64,000 nucleotides of DNA, from positions 186,001-250,000 of the forward strand of contig OY776216.1 in NCBI GenBank assembly GCA_963675435.1, written 5' to 3'. Every line of letters begins with the position of its first letter. The first letter of the stretch is position 1. The notes beneath the pieces were generated by a model. It saw only the letters and a list, made by a program, of their open reading frames with translations, was not told the origin of the DNA and did not search any database. Position numbers and translations under genes: made by a program. Origin of the DNA: Saccharicrinis sp963675435. GTDB taxonomy: Bacteria > Bacteroidota > Bacteroidia > Bacteroidales > Marinilabiliaceae. This document shows positions 1-8,000 of the stretch, piece by piece.

Positions 1-537
1 AATGCAAAAAAATTTAACAGACTTTATACTAATATTGAAAAATACGAATCAATTAGCGATGATGTTGAAGTGGAAATTGCCAATTACCTTGCCATGGTTT
101 CTCAGGGTAAATTAAGCGAACAAAGCCGTAAAAAAATTAGGGCAATGCTTAAACTAGTAAGCGATCTTGAGAGTATAGGCGACAGCAGTTACACACTAGC
201 CAGAATTATTAACAGAATGCAGAAGAATAAGATTAAGTTTTCCACATCCGTTCTCGATAAGCTGGATTTAATGCTAAACTTAGTAGAAAATTCTTTAATG
301 ATTATGAGAAATAATCTCAATACTGACGAAAAAAGAATTAGTATAGATAAAGCTACAGAAATTGAAAATCAGATTAATCAATATTGTCAACAACTAAAAT
401 CAGAACATTTAGAAAGTATTAAAAACGAAGAATACTCATATGACACAGGTATTGTATTTACTGACTTTTTTAACGAATGTGAAAAAATTGGCAATTATGC
501 ATTAAACGTTTCTGAAGCATTATTTGAAAGCAGATAA
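1..537 (+). CDS. Na/Pi cotransporter family protein, C-terminal PhoU-like part (5' end outside window)
   Basis: The reading frame is open from the first base of the window, so the gene starts upstream; the visible 178 residues are the carboxy end. They are all helical, with heptad-like charged and hydrophobic spacing (for example VSDLESIGDSSYTLARII), which fits the cytoplasmic PhoU-like domain that follows the membrane part of NptA-type sodium/phosphate symporters in Bacteroidota. The membrane domain that would prove the family lies outside the window. The GTG at 70 is an internal codon, not a start. A hairpin terminator follows 7 bases after the stop. A stand-alone PhoU protein is the alternative. 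Confidence 0.72.
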   Translation, partial: NAKKFNRLYTNIEKYESISDDVEVEIANYLAMVSQGKLSEQSRKKIRAMLKLVSDLESIGDSSYTLARIINRMQKNKIKFSTSVLDKLDLMLNLVENSLMIMRNNLNTDEKRISIDKATEIENQINQYCQQLKSEHLESIKNEEYSYDTGIVFTDFFNECEKIGNYALNVSEALFESR

Positions 538-543
538 AAAAAT

Positions 544-568
544 ACTACGGAATCAATTCAGTAGTTTT
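544..568 (+). terminator. Intrinsic terminator after the Na/Pi cotransporter gene
   Basis: ACTAC at 544-548 pairs with GTAGT at 561-565, and the inner GAAT/ATTC pair continues the stem across one mismatch. A short T run (565-568) follows. It lies just after the stop at 537. Confidence 0.6.
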
Positions 569-665
569 AATCGGCATCAGACTAAAGTCCGATAAATTAA
601 ACGACTGTCTGACAACAGTGGTTTTCTTTTTACTTTGTAAAGATTCATCCGACAATTGAGACCAA

Positions 666-693
666 TGAAAAAGGGATATTAAACAACATCCCT
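666..693 (-). terminator. Intrinsic terminator downstream of the relic gene (minus strand)
   Basis: On the minus strand AGGGAT (693-688) pairs with ATCCCT (677-672) and is followed by five T. It lies about 20 bases after the stop codon of the relic reading frame at 714, so the relic kept its original 3' end. Confidence 0.55.
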
Positions 694-713
694 GAACAAT
701 TAATTTTTTACCT

Positions 714-924
714 CTATTTTTTCCTGAATCTTCCTCCCAAGGTAATGTCTACTTCATTACCCGATTCATCGAAAATCGTTACCTCATAATCACATTCTCC
801 AACCCCATAATCCAACCATGTAGTATACATATCATCTCCAATAGGTCTTATTATTTCAATAATTCCAGATAAAGAAAACCTACAATTTCTTTCAACATAT
901 AATGGAGATCTTATTTCTCTTACC
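714..924 (-). pseudogene. Relic of a Bacteroidota exported/lipoprotein gene, 3' end only, bordered by IS66
   Basis: About 69 codons are open on the minus strand, ending in a TAG at 714-716. The translation carries the pattern TTWLDYGVGECDYEVTIFDE followed by a strand ending ITLGGRFRKK. This resembles the carboxy tail (DYGxGxCD...xGxxxxIxL) of many short Bacteroidota lipoproteins of unknown function; that match is from memory. The IS66 element begins right at the codon where the frame is cut. When the IS and one copy of the target repeat are removed, the frame meets a TGA only four codons upstream, so the gene had already lost its 5' part before the IS arrived. Its terminator is still present. 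Confidence 0.55.
917..924. repeat. Left copy of the IS66 target-site duplication (CTCTTACC)
   Basis: CTCTTACC immediately precedes the left end of the element and is repeated exactly at 3371-3378 after the right end. Eight-base duplications are typical of the IS66 family. Confidence 0.9.
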
Positions 925-947
925 GTATCCCCACTGCTAAGTAGGTC
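925..947 (+). repeat. IS66 terminal inverted repeat, tnpC-side end
   Basis: Begins GTATCCCCACTGCTAAG and matches the opposite end, read inward, at 18 of 23 positions. It directly follows the target duplication. Confidence 0.85.
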
Positions 948-993
948 ATAGTTTTTTGACGAAGATGTGTGATATTTGTTTAGCGCTTGGGAG

Positions 994-2517
994 CTATAGT
1001 TTTAAATTCTGAGGTAAAAGATCTGCAAGTTTGTTCACCTTATAGGTAGGGATTATTTCAAGCACCTTTTTCAGCCATTCAAAGGGGTTTACATTGTTCT
1101 TTTTACATGTAGCAAAGAACGAATAGAACATAGCTGCCCGTTCTGCACCTCGGTTAGATCCAGCGAACAGATAATTCTTCCTGCCGAGTGTGATTGGGCG
1201 AATAGCATTTTCGGCAAGGTTATTATCTATTTCCAAATTGCCATCGTTAAGATAAGCCAATAAATTATTCCAACGTTCAATGCAATATGCGGTGGCCGTG
1301 CCCAACGGAGATTTGGGATTGGTAGATTTATAGGTTTCCACCATCCATTTCCCCAGTTCGTTTATCAATGGCAACGATTCATCAAGCCTCAGAGCGTGAC
1401 GTTCCTTGGGAGGCATGTTCTGTTCCCGGGCTTTTCGCTCCACGGCATAGAGTTTTTGGAACATTCCCATGGCATATTCTGCTTGTTTTTGATCATATGG
1501 CAAGGCTTTCTCAAAATATCGGCGTGCGTGGGCCATGCAATTGACCAGGGTTATATCCGGATTCTTTGCTGCAATCAGATCATATACTTGGTAGCCATCG
1601 GTCTGAAGATAGCCTTTGAAGTTTCCAAGAAGTTTTTTCGGGCCTTCCCTGGATCTTCCGGTGTTATAATCGAAGAACACCATTTTTTCTAAAGGGCTGT
1701 GATAAATCCAATAATATCCCCGGTGCGTTTTCCCTTTCTTCTGTTTATCCAGAACGGGAATTGGGGTTTCATCGGCCTGTATATAACCTTGCGCGAGTAC
1801 CCTGTGCTTTAAAACATCGTATAGTGGTTCAAGTAAATTGCTGATGCTTTCCTGCCAACCGTTGAGTGTAGATGAAGAAAGTTTTATGTTCTCCCTTTTG
1901 AAACGCTCTATTTGACGGTAAACAGGCAAGTGATCCACAAACTTGTCGACGATGACCTGAGATAGTAGACCGGGACCGGCGATACCTTTTTCGATTGGAA
2001 AAACAGGGAGTTCCGCCATTACGCCTTTGTAATCGACATTGTTATCGTCTATTGACTTGATGTATTTGGGACGGATATAACGCTTGATGAACAGCTTCGC
2101 CGGAACCAGTTCCAGTTGGTCGGTCACTTCTTTTCCGATGCATTTCATCCCGAAAGTGTCCTCCTTCGGTTCCAATATAATTTCTTCTACCGGTAAGTGT
2201 GATGGCAAAGGTAAGCGCCCGGGATGCTGCCTCTTTTCTTTTGTACGCACATAGTTTATTGTCTGCTGTTCTTTTTCAGGTGCTGCCTCCTCGGGCACGT
2301 CAAAAGGTAAAGAAAGCTGCTTGTCATCAGCATCGTGAACGAAACGTTCACGTTTTGTTCCATAAAGCAAGCGGTTCATTTGATCAATCTGGAACTGCAT
2401 TTTCTCCATTCTGGATTGCATCTGTCCCATCGCCGACTCCATGGAGTTGATGAGCCCTTTCAGCTTTTGATTTTCTTTTTCCAGCTCGGAAGCCTTGTTT
2501 CCCAGTTCCTTTGACAT
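994..2517 (-). CDS. tnpC: IS66 family transposase TnpC
   Basis: DDE transposase that cuts and joins the element ends. The 507-residue protein has a Leu/Met-rich coiled coil (about residues 5-52), a linker with the family's typical basic-Pro stretch, and a catalytic core with D249 (QADETPIP), D307 (QTDGYQ) and E436 (NLAENAIRP). The usual IS66 C-terminal segment (AMFYSFFATCKKNNVNPFEW) is present, so the protein is complete. Its length is normal for the family. The gene is last in the tnpABC operon, about 100 bases after tnpB, and its stop lies inside the left end of the IS. Confidence 0.95.
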   Translation of the reverse strand: MSKELGNKASELEKENQKLKGLINSMESAMGQMQSRMEKMQFQIDQMNRLLYGTKRERFVHDADDKQLSLPFDVPEEAAPEKEQQTINYVRTKEKRQHPGRLPLPSHLPVEEIILEPKEDTFGMKCIGKEVTDQLELVPAKLFIKRYIRPKYIKSIDDNNVDYKGVMAELPVFPIEKGIAGPGLLSQVIVDKFVDHLPVYRQIERFKRENIKLSSSTLNGWQESISNLLEPLYDVLKHRVLAQGYIQADETPIPVLDKQKKGKTHRGYYWIYHSPLEKMVFFDYNTGRSREGPKKLLGNFKGYLQTDGYQVYDLIAAKNPDITLVNCMAHARRYFEKALPYDQKQAEYAMGMFQKLYAVERKAREQNMPPKERHALRLDESLPLINELGKWMVETYKSTNPKSPLGTATAYCIERWNNLLAYLNDGNLEIDNNLAENAIRPITLGRKNYLFAGSNRGAERAAMFYSFFATCKKNNVNPFEWLKKVLEIIPTYKVNKLADLLPQNLKL

Positions 2518-2619
2518 ATTTCGAAACTACGCAAACACGGGCATTTACCAAAGAAAAACCAACCGTTGTTATCAACAAAATTAAGGTTTGGAGTTGATAA
2601 ATATTTTTGTTGGAATACC

Positions 2620-2985
2620 TTATTTTACAGGTGTTTCGGGAGGCAGATATCGCTTTCTTTGTTGTAGGTTTTTAATAGATAATCCGTCTACTATCATTAC
2701 AATTTGGGCATAGCTCAGAGTAATACTTCCCACTGAAGTGTCATATCTGGGAAGCTCAAATGTTCCTTTCTCCAGGCGCTTGTAATAAAGTAAGAACCCG
2801 GAGCCCTGCCAATGCAGCAACTTAATCTTATCTCGACACTTATTGATGAAGATAAAAACGTCTCCATTCTGGGGGTTGCTGTCCAGATGGTTGCGAATCA
2901 GTCCCGACAATGCATCAAAGCTTTTGCGCATATCAGTGGGCTGGCTGTAAAGGTGAAATGTGTTTTCTGTTGATAGTGCGAACAT
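2620..2985 (-). CDS. tnpB: IS66 family accessory protein TnpB
   Basis: The 121-residue protein has the IS66 Orf2 signature: a start with LYSQPTDMRKSFDALSGL, then GDVFIFINKCRDKIKLLHW and GSGFLLYYKRLEKG. The exact biochemical role of TnpB in IS66 elements is not settled, but it is needed for efficient transposition in studied members. It starts 3 bases after the tnpA stop, which suggests translational coupling. It is full length with no frameshift. Confidence 0.95.
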   Translation of the reverse strand: MFALSTENTFHLYSQPTDMRKSFDALSGLIRNHLDSNPQNGDVFIFINKCRDKIKLLHWQGSGFLLYYKRLEKGTFELPRYDTSVGSITLSYAQIVMIVDGLSIKNLQQRKRYLPPETPVK

Positions 2986-2988
2986 AGT

Positions 2989-3312
2989 TTATAGGCTTAT
3001 CAGTTTTTTCAAAAAATCAGGACTAACAGTTTCCGGACACTGCAACTGGATACCGTTGGGAAATAATAAGCACAGCTGGTTTACCGCTTCTTTTTCTTCA
3101 GATTCTGGAACTGACTTTATATTTACCGGAATAAAACCCGAATCAGATTTAACTTGAGATTTACTTTCTTTGAGCCTTTTACCCCACGCCTGAAATGTGG
3201 AATAAGCTAATCCATGTTCTTTACAATATTGTTTTTGTGGAGCATCACCTTGTTGCCATGCTTCGTAATGAGCAAACATCTCTTTGGCTGTATGTCTTCT
3301 TGAGTTTTTCAT
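2989..3312 (-). CDS. tnpA: IS66 family accessory protein TnpA
   Basis: This 107-residue protein is the first gene of the IS operon. The N-terminal half (about residues 5-50) reads as a helix-turn-helix of the transposase-8/IS66 TnpA kind, including WQQGDAPQKQYCKEHGLAYS and the following FQAWGKRLKES. The C-terminal half (about 60-107) is the short strand-rich segment seen in Bacteroidota members. It probably binds the element ends or its own promoter, by analogy with the family. The start ATG lies 58 bases inside the right end of the IS. Confidence 0.9.
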   Translation of the reverse strand: MKNSRRHTAKEMFAHYEAWQQGDAPQKQYCKEHGLAYSTFQAWGKRLKESKSQVKSDSGFIPVNIKSVPESEEKEAVNQLCLLFPNGIQLQCPETVSPDFLKKLISL

Positions 3313-3347
3313 GCACCAAATATATCCTCTTCAAATATCTAATAGAA

Positions 3348-3370
3348 GACGAGCTTAGTAGTGCGGATAC
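3348..3370 (-). repeat. IS66 terminal inverted repeat, tnpA-side end
   Basis: Read inward on the minus strand it begins GTATCCGCACTACTAAG, matching the other end at 18 of 23 positions. Confidence 0.85.
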
Positions 3371-3378
3371 CTCTTACC
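3371..3378. repeat. Right copy of the IS66 target-site duplication (CTCTTACC)
   Basis: Exact copy of the octamer at 917-924. Confidence 0.9.
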
Positions 3379-3404
3379 ACTATATATCAACACAATAAAA
3401 AAGG

Positions 3405-3449
3405 ATCAAAAAAAAAAGGATGCAAACAAAATCGTTTACATCCTTTTTT
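3405..3449 (-). terminator. Intrinsic terminator of gltBD
   Basis: AAAAAAGGATG at 3412-3422 pairs with CATCCTTTTTT at 3439-3449, and AAAC/GTTT continues the stem inward. On the minus strand a long T tract follows. It lies about 50 bases after the gltD stop, between gltD and the IS. Confidence 0.8.
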
Positions 3450-3497
3450 AATATATTTATTTTAAGTCTCTACTTATAACATAACCCTATGGTCATA

Positions 3498-4922
3498 TTA
3501 TTTTTCCATAAGAAACTTATTAACATTATCAGCAGCTTCTCTACCCTTAGCAATAGCAGTTACAACTAAACTCGCACCGTTATGAGCATCACCTGCTGCA
3601 AAAACTTTATCAATACTTGTTTGATAATTAGCAGCTACTTTAAGATTACCCCTTTGATCAAGATCAACACCAAGTTCTTCCACTAATCCTTCATGCATAC
3701 AGTGAACAAATCCCATTGAAAGGAAAACCAAATCAACATCGATAATCTTTTCAGAACCTGGTTTTTCATTCATTTTCCAAGCTCCATTGTCATCTTTAGC
3801 CCATTCAACTTCTACAAGTTCAACTTGTTTCAGTTTTCCACCAGCTCCAATAAATCGTTTCGTTGAAACACTCCACATACGCTCACATCCTTCTTCATGT
3901 GAAGTAGAAGTTTTTAGCACAGTAGGCCAGTATGGCCAAGGATTACCAGCAGCTCTTTCTTCAGGTGGCTTAGGTAAAATTTCAATTTGAGTTACACTCT
4001 TCGCTTTTTGACGATTTGAAGTACCTACACAGTCTGAACCTGTATCTCCACCTCCAATAACCAAAACATTTTTACCTTTAGCATCAATGCGCTCAATGCC
4101 ATTTAATTTATTTCCTCTGTTAACTCTATTTTGTTGAGTAAGGAATTCCATAGCAAAATGAACACCTTTAAGTTCTCTTCCTTCAACAGGAAGATCACGT
4201 GGTTTCATTGCACCAATTGCAAGAACAACGGCATCAAAATCCTTAAGGATTTGCTCTCCTTTAACATCAAAACCTACATAGGTATTGTATTTAAATTCGA
4301 TCCCTTCCTGTTCAAAGATATCAATCCTACGGTCAATAATCTTTTTATTTAACTTAAAATCAGGAATACCAAATCTCAACAATCCACCAACTGCCTCATC
4401 TTTTTCAAAAACAGTTACTTTATGTCCCATTTGATTTAAAAGATCTGCTGCAGAAAGACCTGCTGGTCCTCCTCCAATTACAGCAACCTTTTTTCCTGTG
4501 CGTACTTGCGGTACTCTTGGCTGTACATAACCTTCTGCAAATGCTTTTTCTACAACAGAACATTCGTTTTCACGGATTGTAACAGCTTCTTTATGAATTG
4601 CTAATACACATGATTTCTCACATGGATTTGGACAAATTCTTCCAGTAAACTCAGGGAAACTATTAGTTGAATGCAAAATATCACTTGCTAACTTCCATTC
4701 TCCTTTATAAACTGCATCTTGCCACTCAGGAATTTTACTTCCTACAGGACAAGCCCAATGGCAAAAAGGGATACCACAGTCCATACATCTAGATGCCTGC
4801 AGGACGCGATCCTCTTCGTTGAGCGTTTGTTCAACTTCACCATAATCATCAATACGCTCATTAATGGGACGGTTACCGCTATCTTTCCTCGGCACCTCTA
4901 AAAAACCTCTTGGATTACCCAT
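3498..4922 (-). CDS. gltD: Glutamate synthase small subunit (NADPH-type, beta chain)
   Basis: Delivers electrons from NAD(P)H through FAD and iron-sulfur clusters to the large subunit for glutamate synthesis in the cytoplasm. The 474 residues match the usual beta-subunit length. The N-terminal ferredoxin-like region has the cysteines of RCMDCGIPFCHWACPVG and FTGRICPNPCEKSC. Next come a first dinucleotide-binding motif (VIGGGPAGLSAADLL), a second (LVIGGGDTGSDCVGTSNR) and the terminal FAD motif (FAAGDAHNGASLVV). It lies about 100 bases after gltB on the same strand; a strong hairpin in that gap may tune its expression relative to gltB. Confidence 0.96.
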   Translation of the reverse strand: MGNPRGFLEVPRKDSGNRPINERIDDYGEVEQTLNEEDRVLQASRCMDCGIPFCHWACPVGSKIPEWQDAVYKGEWKLASDILHSTNSFPEFTGRICPNPCEKSCVLAIHKEAVTIRENECSVVEKAFAEGYVQPRVPQVRTGKKVAVIGGGPAGLSAADLLNQMGHKVTVFEKDEAVGGLLRFGIPDFKLNKKIIDRRIDIFEQEGIEFKYNTYVGFDVKGEQILKDFDAVVLAIGAMKPRDLPVEGRELKGVHFAMEFLTQQNRVNRGNKLNGIERIDAKGKNVLVIGGGDTGSDCVGTSNRQKAKSVTQIEILPKPPEERAAGNPWPYWPTVLKTSTSHEEGCERMWSVSTKRFIGAGGKLKQVELVEVEWAKDDNGAWKMNEKPGSEKIIDVDLVFLSMGFVHCMHEGLVEELGVDLDQRGNLKVAANYQTSIDKVFAAGDAHNGASLVVTAIAKGREAADNVNKFLMEK

Positions 4923-4950
4923 AATATTATATTTTTATTGAAAAGATTGT

Positions 4951-4990
4951 CCAAAAACCGATACTCCGATGAGTATCGATTGGTTTTCGG
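4951..4990 (-). terminator. Strong hairpin between gltB and gltD, possible attenuator or processing site
   Basis: CGATACTC (4959-4966) and GAGTATCG (4971-4978) form a perfect 8-bp stem with a CGAT loop. AAAAC/GTTTT extends it past a 4-base bulge. On the minus strand a five-T run sits within the end of the right arm. It could end part of the transcripts after gltB or protect the upstream message. Confidence 0.55.
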
Positions 4991-5023
4991 ACTTCCTTCT
5001 TTATTCAAAGACTTGATAATTAA

Positions 5024-8000
5024 TTACTCATTTACAAAAGGTGTATCTTCAGTTTCTTTAAGCTTTTGTTCAAGCTCTTTAACTTTTTCTTCCTGAAGTA
5101 CCTTCTTATATTCAAATGGAATTACTTTAATAAACTTAGGTAAGTACTTATTCCAGTTTACTAAAATATCCTGAGCCTTCTCGCTATTTGTATGCAATAA
5201 ATGTTTGTGTAACAAGAATTGTAATTCCTGTACATCAGCAGCATCCTCGACCGGAGATAGTTCAACAAGACCTTTATTGCAGTAGTAATCAAAGTTACCT
5301 TCTTCATCAAGAACGTAAGCAATACCACCACTCATACCTGCAGCAAAGTTTCTACCTGTTTTTCCAATCACAACTACTCTACCACCTGTCATATATTCAC
5401 AACAGTGGTCACCAACACCCTCAACAACAGCTGCTGCACCTGAGTTACGTACACAAAAACGTTCTCCAGCAACACCTCTTACATAAACATTACCACCAGT
5501 TGCTCCATAAAGAACTGTATTACCAATAATAATATTTTCTTCAGGTTTAAAGGTTGAACCAACAGGTGGAACTACAATAATTTTACCTCCAGATAAACCT
5601 TTACCTAAATAATCATTAGCATCACCTTCCAGTTTAAACGAGACACCTCTTGATAGGAATGCTCCGAAACTTTGTCCGGCAGATCCACTAAACTTACAGT
5701 TAATAGTATTTTTAGATAATCCTAATTCTCCATAACGTTTACTTACTTCTCCTGATAGCATTGAACCAACAGTACGATCAGTATTACCAATTTCTTTAGC
5801 AATCCAAACCTTTGACTGATTTAATAAAGCAGGTTGAGCTTCTTCAATTAAAGACCAATCCATCACTTCATCAATACCATGCTTCTGAGTAGTAGTATTG
5901 TGTAAAGGATATATTTTTGCTTCTTCCGGGAAATGAAGCAATTTACTCATGTCGATACCTTTTGTTTTCCAGTTTCCTACATTAGGATCCTGTTCCATCA
6001 AGTCGGTACGCCCAATAATCTCTTCAAGAGATCTATATCCCATTTGAGCAAGATATTCACGAACTTCCTGAGCAATAAAATTCATGAAGTTCACTACATA
6101 CTTATATTTACCAATAAAGCGTTTTCTTAACTCTGGATTTTGAGTTGCAATACCTGCAGGACATGTATTTAAATGACACTTACGCATCATAATACAACCT
6201 AAAGTAATTAACGCAGAAGTAGCAAAACCAAATTCTTCAGCTCCAAGAATAGCCATCTTGATAACATCTAACCCAGTTTTAAGCTGACCATCTGTTTGTA
6301 ATTTAACCCGACCTCTAAGGTTGTTCATTACTAACGTTTGTTGCGTTTCAGCCAAACCAACTTCAACAGGCATACCTGCATGCTTAATTGATGATGTTGG
6401 AGATGCTCCAGTACCACCTTCTGTACCTGAAATTACAATTAAGTCAGCATGAGCTTTTGCCACACCAGCAGCAATTGTTCCTACACCTGTTTCTGACACT
6501 AATTTAACACTAACATCAGCTTTAGGATTGGTACATTTTAAATCGTAGATCAACTGAGCTAAATCCTCAATAGAATAAATATCATGATGAGGTGGAGGAG
6601 AAATCAAGGTAATTCCAGGAGTTGAATTTCTTAACTTTGCGATAATTTTATCAACTTTAAATCCTGGTAACTGACCACCTTCACCTGGCTTAGCTCCCTG
6701 AGCTACTTTAATTTGAAGTTCGTCAGCGTTTACAAGGTAATTATTTGTTACACCAAAACGCCCTGATGCAATTTGCTTAATAGAACTACGTGCATTAGAT
6801 TTAAATCTTTCTGCATCTTCACCGCCTTCTCCAGTGTTACTTCTACCACCCACTTCGTTCATTGCAATTGCAAGAGCGGTATGAGCTTCTTTAGAAATAG
6901 AACCGTAACTCATTGCACCTGTAACAAATCGTTTTGTAATTTTTTCTACAAATTCAACTTCATTAATATCAATAGGTTCTCTATCTTTCAATTTCAAGAA
7001 TCCTCTTAAGAACAGTGGATTCTTATTATCTTCCTCAACTTTTTGAGTATATTCTTTAAACTTACTATAATCGCCTTGACTTGTTGACCACTGAAGTAAT
7101 CCAATTGTTTCAGGATTCCATCCGTGCTTCTCTCCATATTTTCTATAGGCATACGCACCAGTACTATTCAATATTTCGTTTGGTTGAGATGCAGCAAACG
7201 CCTTTTCATGGAACAACTCGGCTTCACGAGCTAACTCTTCATATCCTACACCACCAATCTTAGATGCCGTACCTGTAAAACATTTATCAACAATTTTCTG
7301 AGAAATACCAACAGCTTCAAAAATTTGAGCTCCATGATAACTCCTCAATGTTGAAATACCCATCTTAGAAAGAATTTTCAACAATCCTTTATCTATTGCC
7401 TTAATATAATTTTCGCGAGCTTGATCATAATCCAAATCAAGCTCTCCTTTTTTAACAAGATCATCAATTGCTCCAAAAGCTAAATACGGATTAATTACAC
7501 TAGCACCAAAACCTAATAACAAAGCAAAATGCATCACTTCACGAGCTTCTCCGGTTTCAACAATGATACCAGTTTGCATACGCTTTTGCTTTTTAATTAA
7601 GTGATGATGAACAGCAGCAACGGCTAATAAAGATGGTACTGCAGCCATATCATTATCGATATTTCTATCTGATAAAATAACAAAGTTCTTCTCTTCATCA
7701 ACTGCTTTTTCAGCAGCTAAACACATGGCATCAATAGCTTTCTCTAAGCCTGCTCCACCCTCCTTAACAGGGTACAACATTGGAATCGTTGTTTGAGTAA
7801 ATTCCTCTCTACGATAATCTTTAATTTTTCCAAGATCCGTATTAGTTACAATAGGGCTCTCAAACTTAATTAAACGACAATGCGCTGGACTATACTCTAA
7901 AATATTTTTAGATGCCGAACCAATATAATTTGTTAAGGCCATTACTAAACCTTCACGAATTGGATCAATCGGAGGGTTAGTTACCTGCGCAAATAATTGG

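Larger units (their letters stand above)
925..3370 (-). mobile_element. Complete IS66-family insertion sequence, 2446 bp
   Basis: The element carries tnpA, tnpB and tnpC on the minus strand in the standard IS66 order. Its ends are imperfect inverted repeats: 925-947 inward and 3370-3348 inward agree at 18 of 23 positions, both beginning GTATCC and sharing CACT, CTAAG and GTC. Exact 8-bp direct repeats (CTCTTACC) flank it. The three genes are full length with intact catalytic residues, so the copy looks active or recently active. Its base composition is visibly more GC-rich than the neighbouring chromosome, in line with transfer. It landed downstream of the gltD terminator and so should not disturb gltD. 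Confidence 0.93.
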
